Source of the DNA: Kitasatospora sp. Root107
GTDB lineage: Bacteria > Actinomycetota > Actinomycetes > Streptomycetales > Streptomycetaceae
Direction: 5' to 3'
Length of the DNA stretch: 64,000 nucleotides
Assembly: GCF_001424875.1 (NCBI RefSeq)
Contig: NZ_LMCT01000007.1
Location: forward strand, 32,715 to 96,714
Part shown: positions 36,312 through 44,793 of the stretch, one piece after another
How the letters are laid out: the number at the start of each line of letters is the position of its first letter
How positions within the stretch are numbered: position 1 is the stretch's first letter
The notes under the pieces: generated by a model
The model's database searches: none
The model's input: only the letters and a program-made list of their open reading frames with translations
Told to the model about the DNA's origin: nothing
Translations under genes and position numbers: made by a program

Positions 36312-36455
36312 GTCTACTACCCAGGGGCTCGGGGAACTGCGAGGAGATCTGGCGTGCGGGTCACTGCGAATGTGCCTGACCACTTACGCACGGATCACCT
36401 TTTCCGAGGTCGGCGTCGCAGTTCCCCGAGCCCCTGATGGCTGATGCCCGGAGCG
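36312..36455 (+). repeat. Dispersed intergenic repeat, copy C (complete, with 3' tail)
   Basis: The left arm GGGGCTCGGGGAACTGCGA (36324-36342) exactly matches the reverse complement of 36416-36434, with the same core as copies A, B and D. Beyond the right arm it carries the tail CTGATGGCTGATGCCCGGAG, shared with copy D. It lies between convergent kinase and nucleosidase genes. Confidence 0.85.
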
Positions 36456-36492
36456 CAGGTGCCCGAGCCCCTGGTGGCTGATGCCCGGAGCG
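36425..36492 (+). repeat. Tandem duplication of the repeat's 3' tail
   Basis: A 31-base unit at 36425-36455 recurs at 36462-36492 with one difference, period 37. The second unit ends three bases from the nucleosidase stop codon. Confidence 0.8.
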
Positions 36493-36495
36493 GTG

Positions 36496-37080
36496 TCAGT
36501 GCAGGTGGTCGCGGAGCCAGGCGGCCAGCTCCTTCGCGCAGGAGTCCACCGACTGCTGCCAGGTGCGGTCCGCGCCGGCGCCCGCCTCGTCGCTCACGTG
36601 CTTGATCAACCGCACGGACACGCCCGCGCGGCGGGCCGCCGTGACGATCGCGTAGCCCTCCATGTCGACCAGGTCGGCCCGCTCGGCCAGCCGGTCCCGG
36701 GCGGCCGGGTCGGAGACGAACAGGTCGCCGGTGGCCAGCACCGGGCCGCCGGCCACGTCGAGCTCGATCGGGTCGCCGTACCTCCGGCCGGTGAGCGCCT
36801 GCAGCCCCGGGGTGTCGAGGTCGTGCTGCAGCACCTGGGCGACCTCGTGGATGCCCGTCCAGCCGGGGCGCAGCGCGCCCGCCGTACCGAGGTTGAGGAT
36901 CTCGGAGGGCCGCTCACCCTGTGCCAGCACGGTGGCCAGCGCCACCGCGGCGTTGACCTTCCCGATGCCGGTGAGCAGGATCGGGAGCGAGTCGCCGAAG
37001 TGGGCGGCCTCCTCCTCGACGGCGACCACGAGCAGCGGGCGGTCGGGGGTGATGGTTCCGAGCAGACGCATGCCCCCCAT
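36496..37080 (-). CDS. Nucleosidase of the PNP/MTA-SAH nucleosidase family
   Basis: A 194-residue protein with the phosphorylase-superfamily pattern: LLVVAVEEEAAHFG at the N terminus, LNLGTAGALRPGW for the phosphate or water site, and DLVDMEGYAIVTAARR holding the ribose-contacting Met-Glu, then KHVSDEAG. This suggests hydrolysis of a purine nucleoside such as methylthioadenosine or a futalosine-like compound; the exact substrate is not predictable. It is about 35 residues shorter than E. coli MTA/SAH nucleosidase, mainly at the N terminus. The start is ATG at 37080 (or 37071). A perfect 16-bp hairpin ends three bases before the ATG, leaving no free ribosome site, which is odd. Confidence 0.75.
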   Translation of the reverse strand: MGGMRLLGTITPDRPLLVVAVEEEAAHFGDSLPILLTGIGKVNAAVALATVLAQGERPSEILNLGTAGALRPGWTGIHEVAQVLQHDLDTPGLQALTGRRYGDPIELDVAGGPVLATGDLFVSDPAARDRLAERADLVDMEGYAIVTAARRAGVSVRLIKHVSDEAGAGADRTWQQSVDSCAKELAAWLRDHLH

Positions 37081-37083
37081 CGT

Positions 37084-37121
37084 AGAGCGGTCGGCCTTCT
37101 CTCCCGAAGGCCGACCGCTCT
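37084..37121 (-). promoter_or_regulatory. Perfect 16-bp hairpin abutting the nucleosidase start codon
   Basis: 37084-37099 pairs fully with 37106-37121 (loop of 6). In the nucleosidase mRNA it would end three bases before ATG. It could block translation, mark a leaderless or misplaced start, or be a terminator acting on plus-strand read-through. Confidence 0.6.
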
Positions 37122-37325
37122 GGTCTTGATCGCCGGGAACCGCATAGGGTGCGTCCCGCGTCGCCCGTGACGGAGAACACCTCCGACGGCAACCGGCCGA
37201 GCTCCTGGGAGCCGCCGGAACCTCAAGATCGGCGCAACTCGAGTGTGGCGGTCGGACCCGGCGGCCATACTGCTCGCAACGGACCGCACTCCGAACGCGG
37301 AGGGTCCACGGGGAGGGTGGGGCAG

Positions 37326-38708
37326 GTGGCGACACCGGTGGTGACAGGCGGGCGCACGCCGGCAGCGACAGCGACGGCGGCAGCAACCGAGCCGGCGACG
37401 GCAACCGCAACGGCGATGCAGCAACGGCTGCGGCAGCTGACCGGCACCGCGCCGGCCCGGCTGCGCGCGGCCGGAGTGGTGCTGACCGTGCTGGTGCTGC
37501 TCTTCGGCGCCCTGACGGCCTGGCAGGTGAGCACCCGGGCCCAGGCCGCCGACCGGATGGTGACCACCAGTCAGCCGCTCAGCCAGGACGCCGCAGAGAT
37601 CTACCGCTCGCTGGCGGACGCCGACACCACGGCCGCCTCCGCCTTCCTGCTGGCCGGAGACGCTCCTCCGGCGCTCCGCGAGCGGTACGAACGCGACCTG
37701 GCCACCGCCGCCGAGCTGCTCGCCCGGGCCGCCGCCCGGACCGACGCCAGCTCGGAGGCCCAGCGCTGGGTCGCCGCACTGAACCGGCAACTCCCGCAGT
37801 ACGCGGGGCTGGTGGAGAGCGCCCGGGCGAACGACCGGCAGGGGCTGCCGCTCGGCGGCGCCTACCAGCGGTACGCCTCGAAGCAGATGCAGGGCACCAT
37901 GCTGCCCGACGCGCAGAAGCTGGTGGAGGCGGAGAACCGCCGGCTGGACCAGGACTACTCGGTCGCCGCCGACTTCCCCTGGACCGCACTCGGCTTCGGG
38001 CTGCTGGCGCTCGGGGCGCTGGTGTGGTGCCAGGTGCTGCTGCTGCGCCGGACCAACCGGGTGTTCAACCCCGGCCTGCTGGCCGCCTCGGCGGCGGTGC
38101 TGGCCGGCGTGTTCTGGCTGAGCGGTGGCACCCTGTCGGCCGTCCTGGATCTCGAGGACGCCCACAGTCACGGCGCCGCCCCCCTGCGGGTGCTGAACAA
38201 GGCCCGGATCGAGGCGCTGCAGTCCCGGACGGCGGAGAACCTGGACCTGGTGTCCCGGGGCGGCTCGGACTCGTACGACAAGGACTGGCAGAAGTACAGC
38301 ACCGCCCTGGCCGGCGATCAGTCCAGCGACGGGGGGCGGGTGAACGGCGGCACTCTCGCGGCGGCCGGCTGGAACGCGCCGAAGGATGCACAGGCGGCGC
38401 TGGAGCAGGCCGCGAAGCTGTTCCCGGCCTGGAGCACCCGGCACCGGAAGGCCGAGGAGAGCGACTACACGGCCGCCCTGCAGACCGTGGTCGGCCCAAA
38501 CGGGACGGAGACCAGCGAGGCCGCGTTCAACGCGCTGGACGAGCAGTTGGGCAAGGCGGCCGCAGCCGAGCTGGCGGTCTTCGAGCGGTCGGCGCACGGC
38601 GTCGACGGCGGGCTGACCGGGCTGGCGGTGGGCGCCGGGGTGCTGGCGCTGCTGGCGGCGGCGGGTGTGGCGGTCGGCCTCGGCCGCCGTCTGGCGGAGT
38701 ACCGGTAG
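37326..38708 (+). CDS. glnX: GlnX-like transmembrane protein of the PknG pathway
   Basis: A 460-residue protein with about four membrane helices (about 48-66, 215-235, 245-265, 435-452) and two extracellular helical domains between them (about 70-210 and 270-430; e.g. AEIYRSLADADTTAASAFLLAG). This resembles mycobacterial GlnX, which lies with glnH and pknG and passes an amino-acid signal across the membrane to PknG. Identification rests on architecture and on the neighbouring glnH-like and pknG genes, not on a diagnostic motif. GTG at 37326 follows GGGGAGGG; the frame is open from 37149. First gene of the seven-gene run; its N-terminal 35 residues are Ala/Thr-rich. Confidence 0.78.
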   Translation: MATPVVTGGRTPAATATAAATEPATATATAMQQRLRQLTGTAPARLRAAGVVLTVLVLLFGALTAWQVSTRAQAADRMVTTSQPLSQDAAEIYRSLADADTTAASAFLLAGDAPPALRERYERDLATAAELLARAAARTDASSEAQRWVAALNRQLPQYAGLVESARANDRQGLPLGGAYQRYASKQMQGTMLPDAQKLVEAENRRLDQDYSVAADFPWTALGFGLLALGALVWCQVLLLRRTNRVFNPGLLAASAAVLAGVFWLSGGTLSAVLDLEDAHSHGAAPLRVLNKARIEALQSRTAENLDLVSRGGSDSYDKDWQKYSTALAGDQSSDGGRVNGGTLAAAGWNAPKDAQAALEQAAKLFPAWSTRHRKAEESDYTAALQTVVGPNGTETSEAAFNALDEQLGKAAAAELAVFERSAHGVDGGLTGLAVGAGVLALLAAAGVAVGLGRRLAEYR

Positions 38709-38728
38709 TGGTGAAGGGGGAGTCGACT

Positions 38729-39658
38729 GTGCGTACGGTTCGGACCAGGGCACTGGTCGTCGCTGCGGCACTGGCCGCCGGCCTGGTGGGGGCCGGAACC
38801 TCCCACGGTGTGCCGGGAGTTGTCGCCACCGCTCCGGCCGCCGCTCCGCAGGTGCCGGCCGCCGAGCCGACCGGGGACTGCTCCGAGCAGACCCCTGCGG
38901 CCAGCCCGTCGCTGAACGGCCGGAAGGTGCAGGAGATCAGGGCCAGGGGCACGCTGGTCGTCGGCGTGGACCAGAACAGCTACAACTGGGGCTTCCGCAA
39001 CCCGCAGAGCGGGCAGCTGGAGGGCTTCGACATCGAGCTGTCCCGGGCGATCGCCAAGGCCGTACTGGGCGACCCGGGGAAGATCACCTTCCGGACGGTG
39101 ACCACGCCCAAGCGGATCGAGGCGATCCGCAACGGGACGGTCGACCTGGTCGTCCGTACCATGACCATCAACTGCGAGCGCCGCAAGGACATCGCGTTCT
39201 CCGCACCGTACTTCTCCTCCGGGCAGCGCCTGGTGGTGCCGAAGTCGGCGAAGGCCGCCACGGCGGCCGAGGGGTTGCAGGGCAAGCGCGCCTGCGCGGC
39301 CCAACAGTCCTCCTCCGAGACCGAGTTGAAGAAGCCCGGATACGGGACCAGCTCGGTCACCATCGTGGAGAACCAGCTCGACTGCCTGGTGCTGATGCAG
39401 CTCGGCAAGGTGGACGCGACCCTGACCGACTCCACCCTGGCCGCCGCGCAGGCCGCCCAGGACCCCACCGTCCGACTGGGCGGTGAGACCATCATCCCGG
39501 CGAAGATGGGGATCGGGCTCAAGCAGGAGGACACCGACCTGGCGGCGCTGGTCAACCAGGTCCTGCTGGACTACCGGGCGAACGGCGGCTGGCAGGCCGC
39601 TTACGACCGCTGGCTGGCCGCCAGTATGGGCACCTCCTCGGCGCCTTACCTGCCCTAG
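38729..39658 (+). CDS. glnH: GlnH-like extracellular amino-acid-binding protein
   Basis: A 309-residue exported solute-binding protein of the polar amino-acid class (SBP family 3): signal peptide about residues 1-27, a Pro/Ala-rich linker, then LVVGVDQNSYNWGFRNPQSG and GFDIELSRAIAKAVLG, the standard ligand-pocket start, and VDLVVRTMTINCERRKDIAFSAP. Mycobacterial GlnH binds aspartate and glutamine-type ligands and signals through GlnX to PknG; the same role is inferred here. Unlike a lipoprotein it shows no lipobox cysteine, so it may be free or held by GlnX. No amino-acid permease or ATPase is adjacent, fitting a sensor rather than an importer. Start GTG 38729 (AAGGGGG); 38711 is an alternative. 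Confidence 0.85.
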   Translation: MRTVRTRALVVAAALAAGLVGAGTSHGVPGVVATAPAAAPQVPAAEPTGDCSEQTPAASPSLNGRKVQEIRARGTLVVGVDQNSYNWGFRNPQSGQLEGFDIELSRAIAKAVLGDPGKITFRTVTTPKRIEAIRNGTVDLVVRTMTINCERRKDIAFSAPYFSSGQRLVVPKSAKAATAAEGLQGKRACAAQQSSSETELKKPGYGTSSVTIVENQLDCLVLMQLGKVDATLTDSTLAAAQAAQDPTVRLGGETIIPAKMGIGLKQEDTDLAALVNQVLLDYRANGGWQAAYDRWLAASMGTSSAPYLP

Positions 39659-39709
39659 TGGCACCGCTGCATCGCGCACCGAAGTACGGCGAGACTGGAG
39701 AGGAATGAC

Positions 39710-41077
39710 GTGGCGTTCGCAGGAGCTGCCGGCCCGGTGATGAGCCGGGAGGAGGTGGACCGCGCGCTGGCGCGGCTGGCGGCGGAGCGCGACGCGGTGG
39801 AGGCCGCGCTGCTGGCTCTGCAGGAGCACTCGGGCCGCCGGTTGCTGGAGGGTGCCCCGCTGAGCGGGCGGACCCTGGAGCGCTGGTCGGTGGCCGAGCC
39901 TGGCCTGACGCTGCTCTGGACCCTGTTCGACCGCTACGCGGAGGCGCTGGCCTCGGCGGTGGCCGTCCGGGCCCGCCGCAACCGGCCCGGCGGGGCCGAG
40001 CTGGCCGAGCTGAGCGAGCTGCTCAGCGGGCCGGCCGTCACCGTCTCGGGCGGTCAACTCCCGGACAGCGGCGGCCCCGTGCCGGTCCGGCTGGTCGAGC
40101 AGCTCAGCCTTGCCGAGCTGCTGGACCGGATGAACGCCTGGTACGCGACGGTGTACGAGGTGGTGGCCGCCACCGACGCGGTCTGGTCGGCGCTGCCCGC
40201 CCGGATCGACCTGCTGCTGGCCGAGCTGGGCCGGGTCCGGATGCTCTCCGGCTCGGTCGGGGTGCGCTCGGGGGCTCACCCGCTGGCCGACGATCTGGAC
40301 GGCCTGGAGCAGGAGTTGACCGAGCTGCGGGCCGAGGTGCGGACCGATCCGCTGGCGCTCTGGCGGCCCGGCCGGGTGCCCGCGCAGCGCGGCACCGGCG
40401 GCGGTGCTCTCGGGCCCGGGTCGGTGGCCGGGGCGGTGGACACCGAGCGGTTCGACCGGGCCGGGCGCGCGCTGGACGGCGTCCGGATGGAACTCGACGG
40501 GCTGCTCCGGCTGCGCGACGAGGCCCACGACCGGCTGCAGCAGGTCGGCGACCTGCTGCAACGGGCCGACTCCACACTGGCCGAGGCCCGCCGGGCCCGC
40601 GGCGAGGTGCTCGCGAAGATCGCCGCGACCGAGGTGCCCGCCGTGCCGGGCCCGGCCTCGGCGCTGCGCGAACGGATCGGCCTGGCGGTCGAGTTGCAGC
40701 AGACCGGTCAGTGGCACCGGCTGGCCCCGCTGCTGGACACACTGGAGGACGTGGCCGCCAAGGAGCTCGGCCGGGCCCGCCAGTCCCTCACCGAGGTGGC
40801 CCAACCGCTGGCGATCCGGGCCGAGCTGCGCGGGCGGCTGGAGGCGTACAAGGCGATGGCCGCCCGGCTCGGGGTGGCCGAGGACCCGGTGGTGATCGAG
40901 CGCTTCGAGAAGGCCCGTTGGCTGCTCTGGAGCGCGCCGTGCGACCTGCGGGCGGCGGCCGAGGCGGTGGCCCGGTTCCAGCAGGCGCTGCGGCCGGCGG
41001 CTCCGGCCGCTCCGATGGACCGGGTGGGGCAGATGGACCAGTACCAGGACGGACAGGGGGATCAGGGCAATGGGTGA
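39710..41077 (+). CDS. Coiled-coil protein of unknown function between glnH and pknG
   Basis: A 455-residue cytosolic protein with no signal peptide or membrane helix, very rich in Leu, Ala, Arg and Glu, and predicted almost wholly alpha-helical with coiled-coil stretches (about 10-45, 165-215, 245-300 and 360-430). A short Gly/Pro-rich break occurs near 225-240. I recognise no enzymatic motif. Its 3' end overlaps the pknG start codon by eight bases, so the two are translationally coupled and probably work in fixed ratio. It could be an adaptor linking GlnX to the kinase; this is only inferred from position. GTG at 39710 follows GAGAGGA. The C-terminal tail is Gln/Asp-rich (DQYQDGQGDQGNG). 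Confidence 0.75.
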   Translation: MAFAGAAGPVMSREEVDRALARLAAERDAVEAALLALQEHSGRRLLEGAPLSGRTLERWSVAEPGLTLLWTLFDRYAEALASAVAVRARRNRPGGAELAELSELLSGPAVTVSGGQLPDSGGPVPVRLVEQLSLAELLDRMNAWYATVYEVVAATDAVWSALPARIDLLLAELGRVRMLSGSVGVRSGAHPLADDLDGLEQELTELRAEVRTDPLALWRPGRVPAQRGTGGGALGPGSVAGAVDTERFDRAGRALDGVRMELDGLLRLRDEAHDRLQQVGDLLQRADSTLAEARRARGEVLAKIAATEVPAVPGPASALRERIGLAVELQQTGQWHRLAPLLDTLEDVAAKELGRARQSLTEVAQPLAIRAELRGRLEAYKAMAARLGVAEDPVVIERFEKARWLLWSAPCDLRAAAEAVARFQQALRPAAPAAPMDRVGQMDQYQDGQGDQGNG

Positions 41078-43568
41078 GACCTGCATCCGGCCGGAGTGCT
41101 CCGGCGCGGGGACGATCGACGGCGACGGCTACTGCGACGAGTGCGGGCTGGCTCCGCTGGCCTCGGGCACTTCAGCCACCTCGGCCTCGGCCTCGATCTC
41201 GGCTTCGGCTTCGGCTTCGAGTTCGGTCAAGGTGGTGGCCGGGGCGACCTGCACCCGGGACTGCACCGGCACGATCGACGCCGACGGCTACTGCGACGAG
41301 TGCGGGCTGGCCGCCGAGGCCGGCACCCTGCCGTTCGTCCCCTCGGCCCGGACCGAGCCGTACTCGGGCTCGGTCTCCTCCCGGACCATGTCCGGACGTT
41401 CCCGCTCGCACCGGTCCACCCGGACCGGCAGCGGCCGTTCGGTCTCGGTCCGCAGCAGCACCGGCAGCTCCGGCAGCGGTACCGGACGGCGCGGCAACCT
41501 GGGCGCCGGGCTGGTGACCGTCCCGAGCATCCCCTCGGCGGACCCGAGCGCGGCGGTGCTGACCGACCCTCAGGTGCCCGAGCGCAAGCGGTACTGCAGC
41601 AAGTGCGACGCCCCGGTCGGCCGGGAGAAGAACGGCGTCCCGGGCCGTCCGGACGGGTTCTGCACCAAGTGCGGTACGCCGTACTCGTTCACGCCCAAGC
41701 TGACCAGGGGCGACCTGGTGGGCGGTCAGTACGAGGTGCTGGGCTGCCTGGCGCACGGCGGGCTCGGCTGGATCTACCTCGCGGTGGACCGCCGGGTGAA
41801 CGACCGCTGGGTGGTGCTCAAGGGCCTGCTGGACACCGGGGACCAGGACGCGCTCGCGGTGGCCATCGCCGAACGCCGCTTCCTGGCCGAGGTGGACCAC
41901 CCGAACATCGTCCGCATCATCAACTTCGTCGAGCACCCCGACCTGCGCTCCGGGTCCATCGACGGCTACATCGTGATGGAGTACATCGGCGGCAAGTCGC
42001 TCAAGGACATCGCCAACGAGCGCCGCACCCCGGACGGACGGCGCGAGCCGCTGCCGGTGGAGCAGGCGATCGCGTACGCGCTGGAGGCACTGCCCGCGCT
42101 CGGCTACCTGCACGCGCGGGGGCTGGTGTACTGCGACTTCAAGATCGACAACGTGATCCAGAGCGAGGACTCGCTCAAGATCATCGACCTCGGCGCGGTC
42201 TCCCGCTCCGGCGACGACGGCCCGGTCTACGGCACCGTCGGCTACCAGGCCCCGGAGATCGCCACCGACGGACCGTCGGTCGCCTCCGACATCTACACGG
42301 TGGCCCGCACGCTGGCCGTGCTGACCTTCGACTTCCAGGGCTACAACACCACCTTCAAGTTCGAGCTGCCCGGCCCCGAGCGGGTGCCGCTGTTCGCCCG
42401 GTACGAGTCGTACTACCGCCTGCTGGTCCGGGCCACCGACCCGGACCCGGCCCGCCGGTTCGGCTCCGCCGAGGAGATGGCCGACCAGCTCACCGGCGTG
42501 CTGCGGGAGCTGCTGGCGCTCCAGGACGGGCGGCCCCGCCCGGCGCTGTCCACCCTGTTCGGCCCGGAACTGCGGGTGGTGGACACCGAGCTGACGCCCG
42601 ATCCGCTCGACCCGGCCGCCGCCGCCCTGGCCCTGCCGGTCCCCCGCGTCGACCCTGCCGACCCCGGGGCCGGCTTCCTGGCCACCCTGGTCGCCAGCGC
42701 GCCCGCCGAGGCCTTGGCCGCACTGGCCACCGCCCCGACCCGCTCGGTCGAGCTCCGGCTGCGGGCGCTCCGGGCCCACCTGGAGCTCGGCGCCCGGGTG
42801 GATGCCGAGACCGAACTGCTGGCCCTGGAACAGGACCACGGCGACGACTGGCGGGTGGTCTGGTACCGCGGGCTGACCGAGCTCTCGGCCGGCCGGGCCG
42901 AGCAGGCCGCCGGGGCCTTCGACGCGGTCTACGACGCCTTCCCGGGCGAGGCCGCACCCAAGCTGGCGCTGGCAGTCTGCGCCGAACTGCTCGGCAACGG
43001 CCAGGACGCCGCCGTCTTCTACCGCCTGGTCGGCAGCACCGACCGGGCCTACGTCAGCGCCGCCTTCGGCCTGGCCCGGGTGCTGCTCGCGGCCGGTGAC
43101 CGGGCCGGTGCGGTGACGGCCCTGGAGGCGGTGCCCGAGGCGTCCACGCACTACACGGCCGCCCGGATCGCCACCCTGCGGGCCAGGCTGCGCGGGCGGG
43201 CCCCGGAGGAGCCGCTCGGGCCCGAACTGGCCCGCTGCTCGGCGCAGTTGACGGCGCTCTCGCTGGACGCCCGGCGGACCGAGGAGCTCTCGGTCGAGGT
43301 GCTGAACGCCTCGCTGGGCTGGGTACTGGCCGGTTCGGCGGGCGGCGTGAGCGGCACCGCCGCGATCGGCTCGGGCAGCTCGAGCGGCTCCGACAGCCCG
43401 GTCGGCTCCGGCACGCTCGACGTGCTGGGACATCGGGCCGCTGAACGGGAACTGCGCTTCGCCCTGGAACACTCCTATCGAGTACTGGCGCGGTTGACCG
43501 ACCGGGCCGAGATCAGGATCGAGATGGTGGAGCGGGCGAACCGTGCCCGCCCCCGGACGTGGGTGTGA
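41070..43568 (+). CDS. pknG: PknG-type serine/threonine protein kinase with extra zinc ribbons
   Basis: An 832-residue cytosolic kinase. Order: two zinc-ribbon-like modules (Cys5/10/22/25 and Cys61/65/75/78, each ending GYCDECGL) split by a Ser/Ala-rich spacer; a Ser/Arg-rich linker (about 95-165); the rubredoxin-like module of PknG (Cys176/179/198/201); the kinase domain (about 220-490) with Lys251 (WVVLKG), catalytic Asp356 in VYCDFKIDN and DLG at 373 in place of DFG, all as expected for PknG; then a TPR region (about 560-720) and a Ser/Gly-rich stretch before a helical tail. Mycobacterial PknG phosphorylates the FHA protein GarA to steer glutamate metabolism. The N-terminal ribbon pair is an addition shared with the downstream phosphatase and FHA proteins. 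Confidence 0.93.
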   Translation: MGETCIRPECSGAGTIDGDGYCDECGLAPLASGTSATSASASISASASASSSVKVVAGATCTRDCTGTIDADGYCDECGLAAEAGTLPFVPSARTEPYSGSVSSRTMSGRSRSHRSTRTGSGRSVSVRSSTGSSGSGTGRRGNLGAGLVTVPSIPSADPSAAVLTDPQVPERKRYCSKCDAPVGREKNGVPGRPDGFCTKCGTPYSFTPKLTRGDLVGGQYEVLGCLAHGGLGWIYLAVDRRVNDRWVVLKGLLDTGDQDALAVAIAERRFLAEVDHPNIVRIINFVEHPDLRSGSIDGYIVMEYIGGKSLKDIANERRTPDGRREPLPVEQAIAYALEALPALGYLHARGLVYCDFKIDNVIQSEDSLKIIDLGAVSRSGDDGPVYGTVGYQAPEIATDGPSVASDIYTVARTLAVLTFDFQGYNTTFKFELPGPERVPLFARYESYYRLLVRATDPDPARRFGSAEEMADQLTGVLRELLALQDGRPRPALSTLFGPELRVVDTELTPDPLDPAAAALALPVPRVDPADPGAGFLATLVASAPAEALAALATAPTRSVELRLRALRAHLELGARVDAETELLALEQDHGDDWRVVWYRGLTELSAGRAEQAAGAFDAVYDAFPGEAAPKLALAVCAELLGNGQDAAVFYRLVGSTDRAYVSAAFGLARVLLAAGDRAGAVTALEAVPEASTHYTAARIATLRARLRGRAPEEPLGPELARCSAQLTALSLDARRTEELSVEVLNASLGWVLAGSAGGVSGTAAIGSGSSSGSDSPVGSGTLDVLGHRAAERELRFALEHSYRVLARLTDRAEIRIEMVERANRARPRTWV

Positions 43569-43572
43569 ACCG

Positions 43573-44706
43573 ATGCCGCAGCAGCAGACCAGGTGCCCGA
43601 GCTGTGCCGAGCCGCTGGACCCCGAGGACGACTACTGCGGGGCCTGCGGTCTGAACGTGACCGGCGAGACGCCGCCGGCCGCCGTGCTGCCCGAACCGGC
43701 TGCCGCCACGGCGCCGGGCTGCGTGCACTGCGGCTCGGCGGAGCTGGCGGCGGACGGGTACTGCGAGAGCTGCGGCGGCGCCCAGCCCCGCCCGCGCGAC
43801 CACCAGGAGCTGACCGCGGACGGCGTGGCCGGGGTCACCGACCGGGGCCTGCGGCACCACCGCAACGAGGACGCCTTCACGGTGGCCGCCACCCACCTGC
43901 CCGGCGGCGAACCGGCCGTGCTCGCGGTGGTCTGCGACGGCGTCTCCTCCTCGGCCCGGCCTGACGAGGCGTCGGCCACCGCGGTCGAGGCGGCCTCCGC
44001 CCACCTGCTGACCGCCCTGCAGCGCGGGCGGCGTCCCGACCAGGCGATGCGGGAGGCGATCGGCGAGGCCGCCCGCGCGGTGGCCGAGCTGGCCAAGGAC
44101 GGCGTCCGGACGCCGGGCGGCAGCCAGAACGCGCCCGCCTGCACCTACGTCAGCGCGATCTCCGCCGCCGGTCTTGTCACCATCGGCTGGGTCGGCGACA
44201 CCAGGGCGTACTGGATCCCGGACGACCGGGAGTCCGCCGTGGCGTACCGGCTGACCGAGGACGACTCCTGGGCGGCCCGGGTGGTGGCGATCGGCCTGAT
44301 GACCGAGGCCGAGGCGTACGCCGACCCGCGAGCGCACGCGATCACCGGCTGGCTGGGCGCGGACGCCGAGGAGATCGAGCCGCACACCGTGAGCTTCACC
44401 CCGCACGTGCCCGGCGTACTGCTGGTCTGCACCGACGGTCTGTGGAACTACGCCGAGGCCGCCGCCGACCTGGCCGAACGGGTCCGCCCCGACGCCCGGT
44501 CCGAACCGCTGGCCGCCGCGCGCGAGCTGGTCGACTTCGCGGTGACGGCGGGCGGCCACGACAACATCACAGTGGCGGTGCTGCCGATCAGCCCGCCGGC
44601 CGAGGCCACCCTGCGGACCGTTCCGCTGCAGGCCGCCGCTGCCGGGGCGGCGCCGCTCCACTCGTCCCCGACCCTGCAGCTCCATCGGCCCGGCAGCGGA
44701 AGCTGA
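43573..44706 (+). CDS. PP2C-type protein phosphatase with two zinc ribbons
   Basis: A 377-residue cytosolic phosphatase. Two zinc-ribbon modules (Cys8/11/22/25 and Cys50/53/64/67, the second with DGYCESCGG) precede a PP2C domain (about 80-350). The metal-binding motifs are intact: VTDRGLRHHRNEDAF, VVCDGVSSS, WVGDTRAYW, LLVCTDGLWNY and GGHDNITVAVLPI. It most likely removes phosphates placed by the adjacent PknG-type kinase. It begins four bases after the kinase stop codon, and its ribbons resemble those of the kinase, suggesting that the two meet on the same partner. ATG at 43573 follows a weak ribosome site, so coupling to the kinase is likely. Confidence 0.93.
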   Translation: MPQQQTRCPSCAEPLDPEDDYCGACGLNVTGETPPAAVLPEPAAATAPGCVHCGSAELAADGYCESCGGAQPRPRDHQELTADGVAGVTDRGLRHHRNEDAFTVAATHLPGGEPAVLAVVCDGVSSSARPDEASATAVEAASAHLLTALQRGRRPDQAMREAIGEAARAVAELAKDGVRTPGGSQNAPACTYVSAISAAGLVTIGWVGDTRAYWIPDDRESAVAYRLTEDDSWAARVVAIGLMTEAEAYADPRAHAITGWLGADAEEIEPHTVSFTPHVPGVLLVCTDGLWNYAEAAADLAERVRPDARSEPLAAARELVDFAVTAGGHDNITVAVLPISPPAEATLRTVPLQAAAAGAAPLHSSPTLQLHRPGSGS

Positions 44707-44793
44707 CGGCCGCTCAGCAGACTTCTCCGCCCGCGCCTGCCCCGCACTTTTCCGCCCGTCCGCCGAACCACTGATTGCTCGACAGGAGCAGCG

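Noticed and set aside
41160..41226. Near-periodic TCGGCCTCGGC tract in pknG
   Set aside because: In-frame coding for a Ser/Ala linker between two zinc ribbons; not a separate repeat element.
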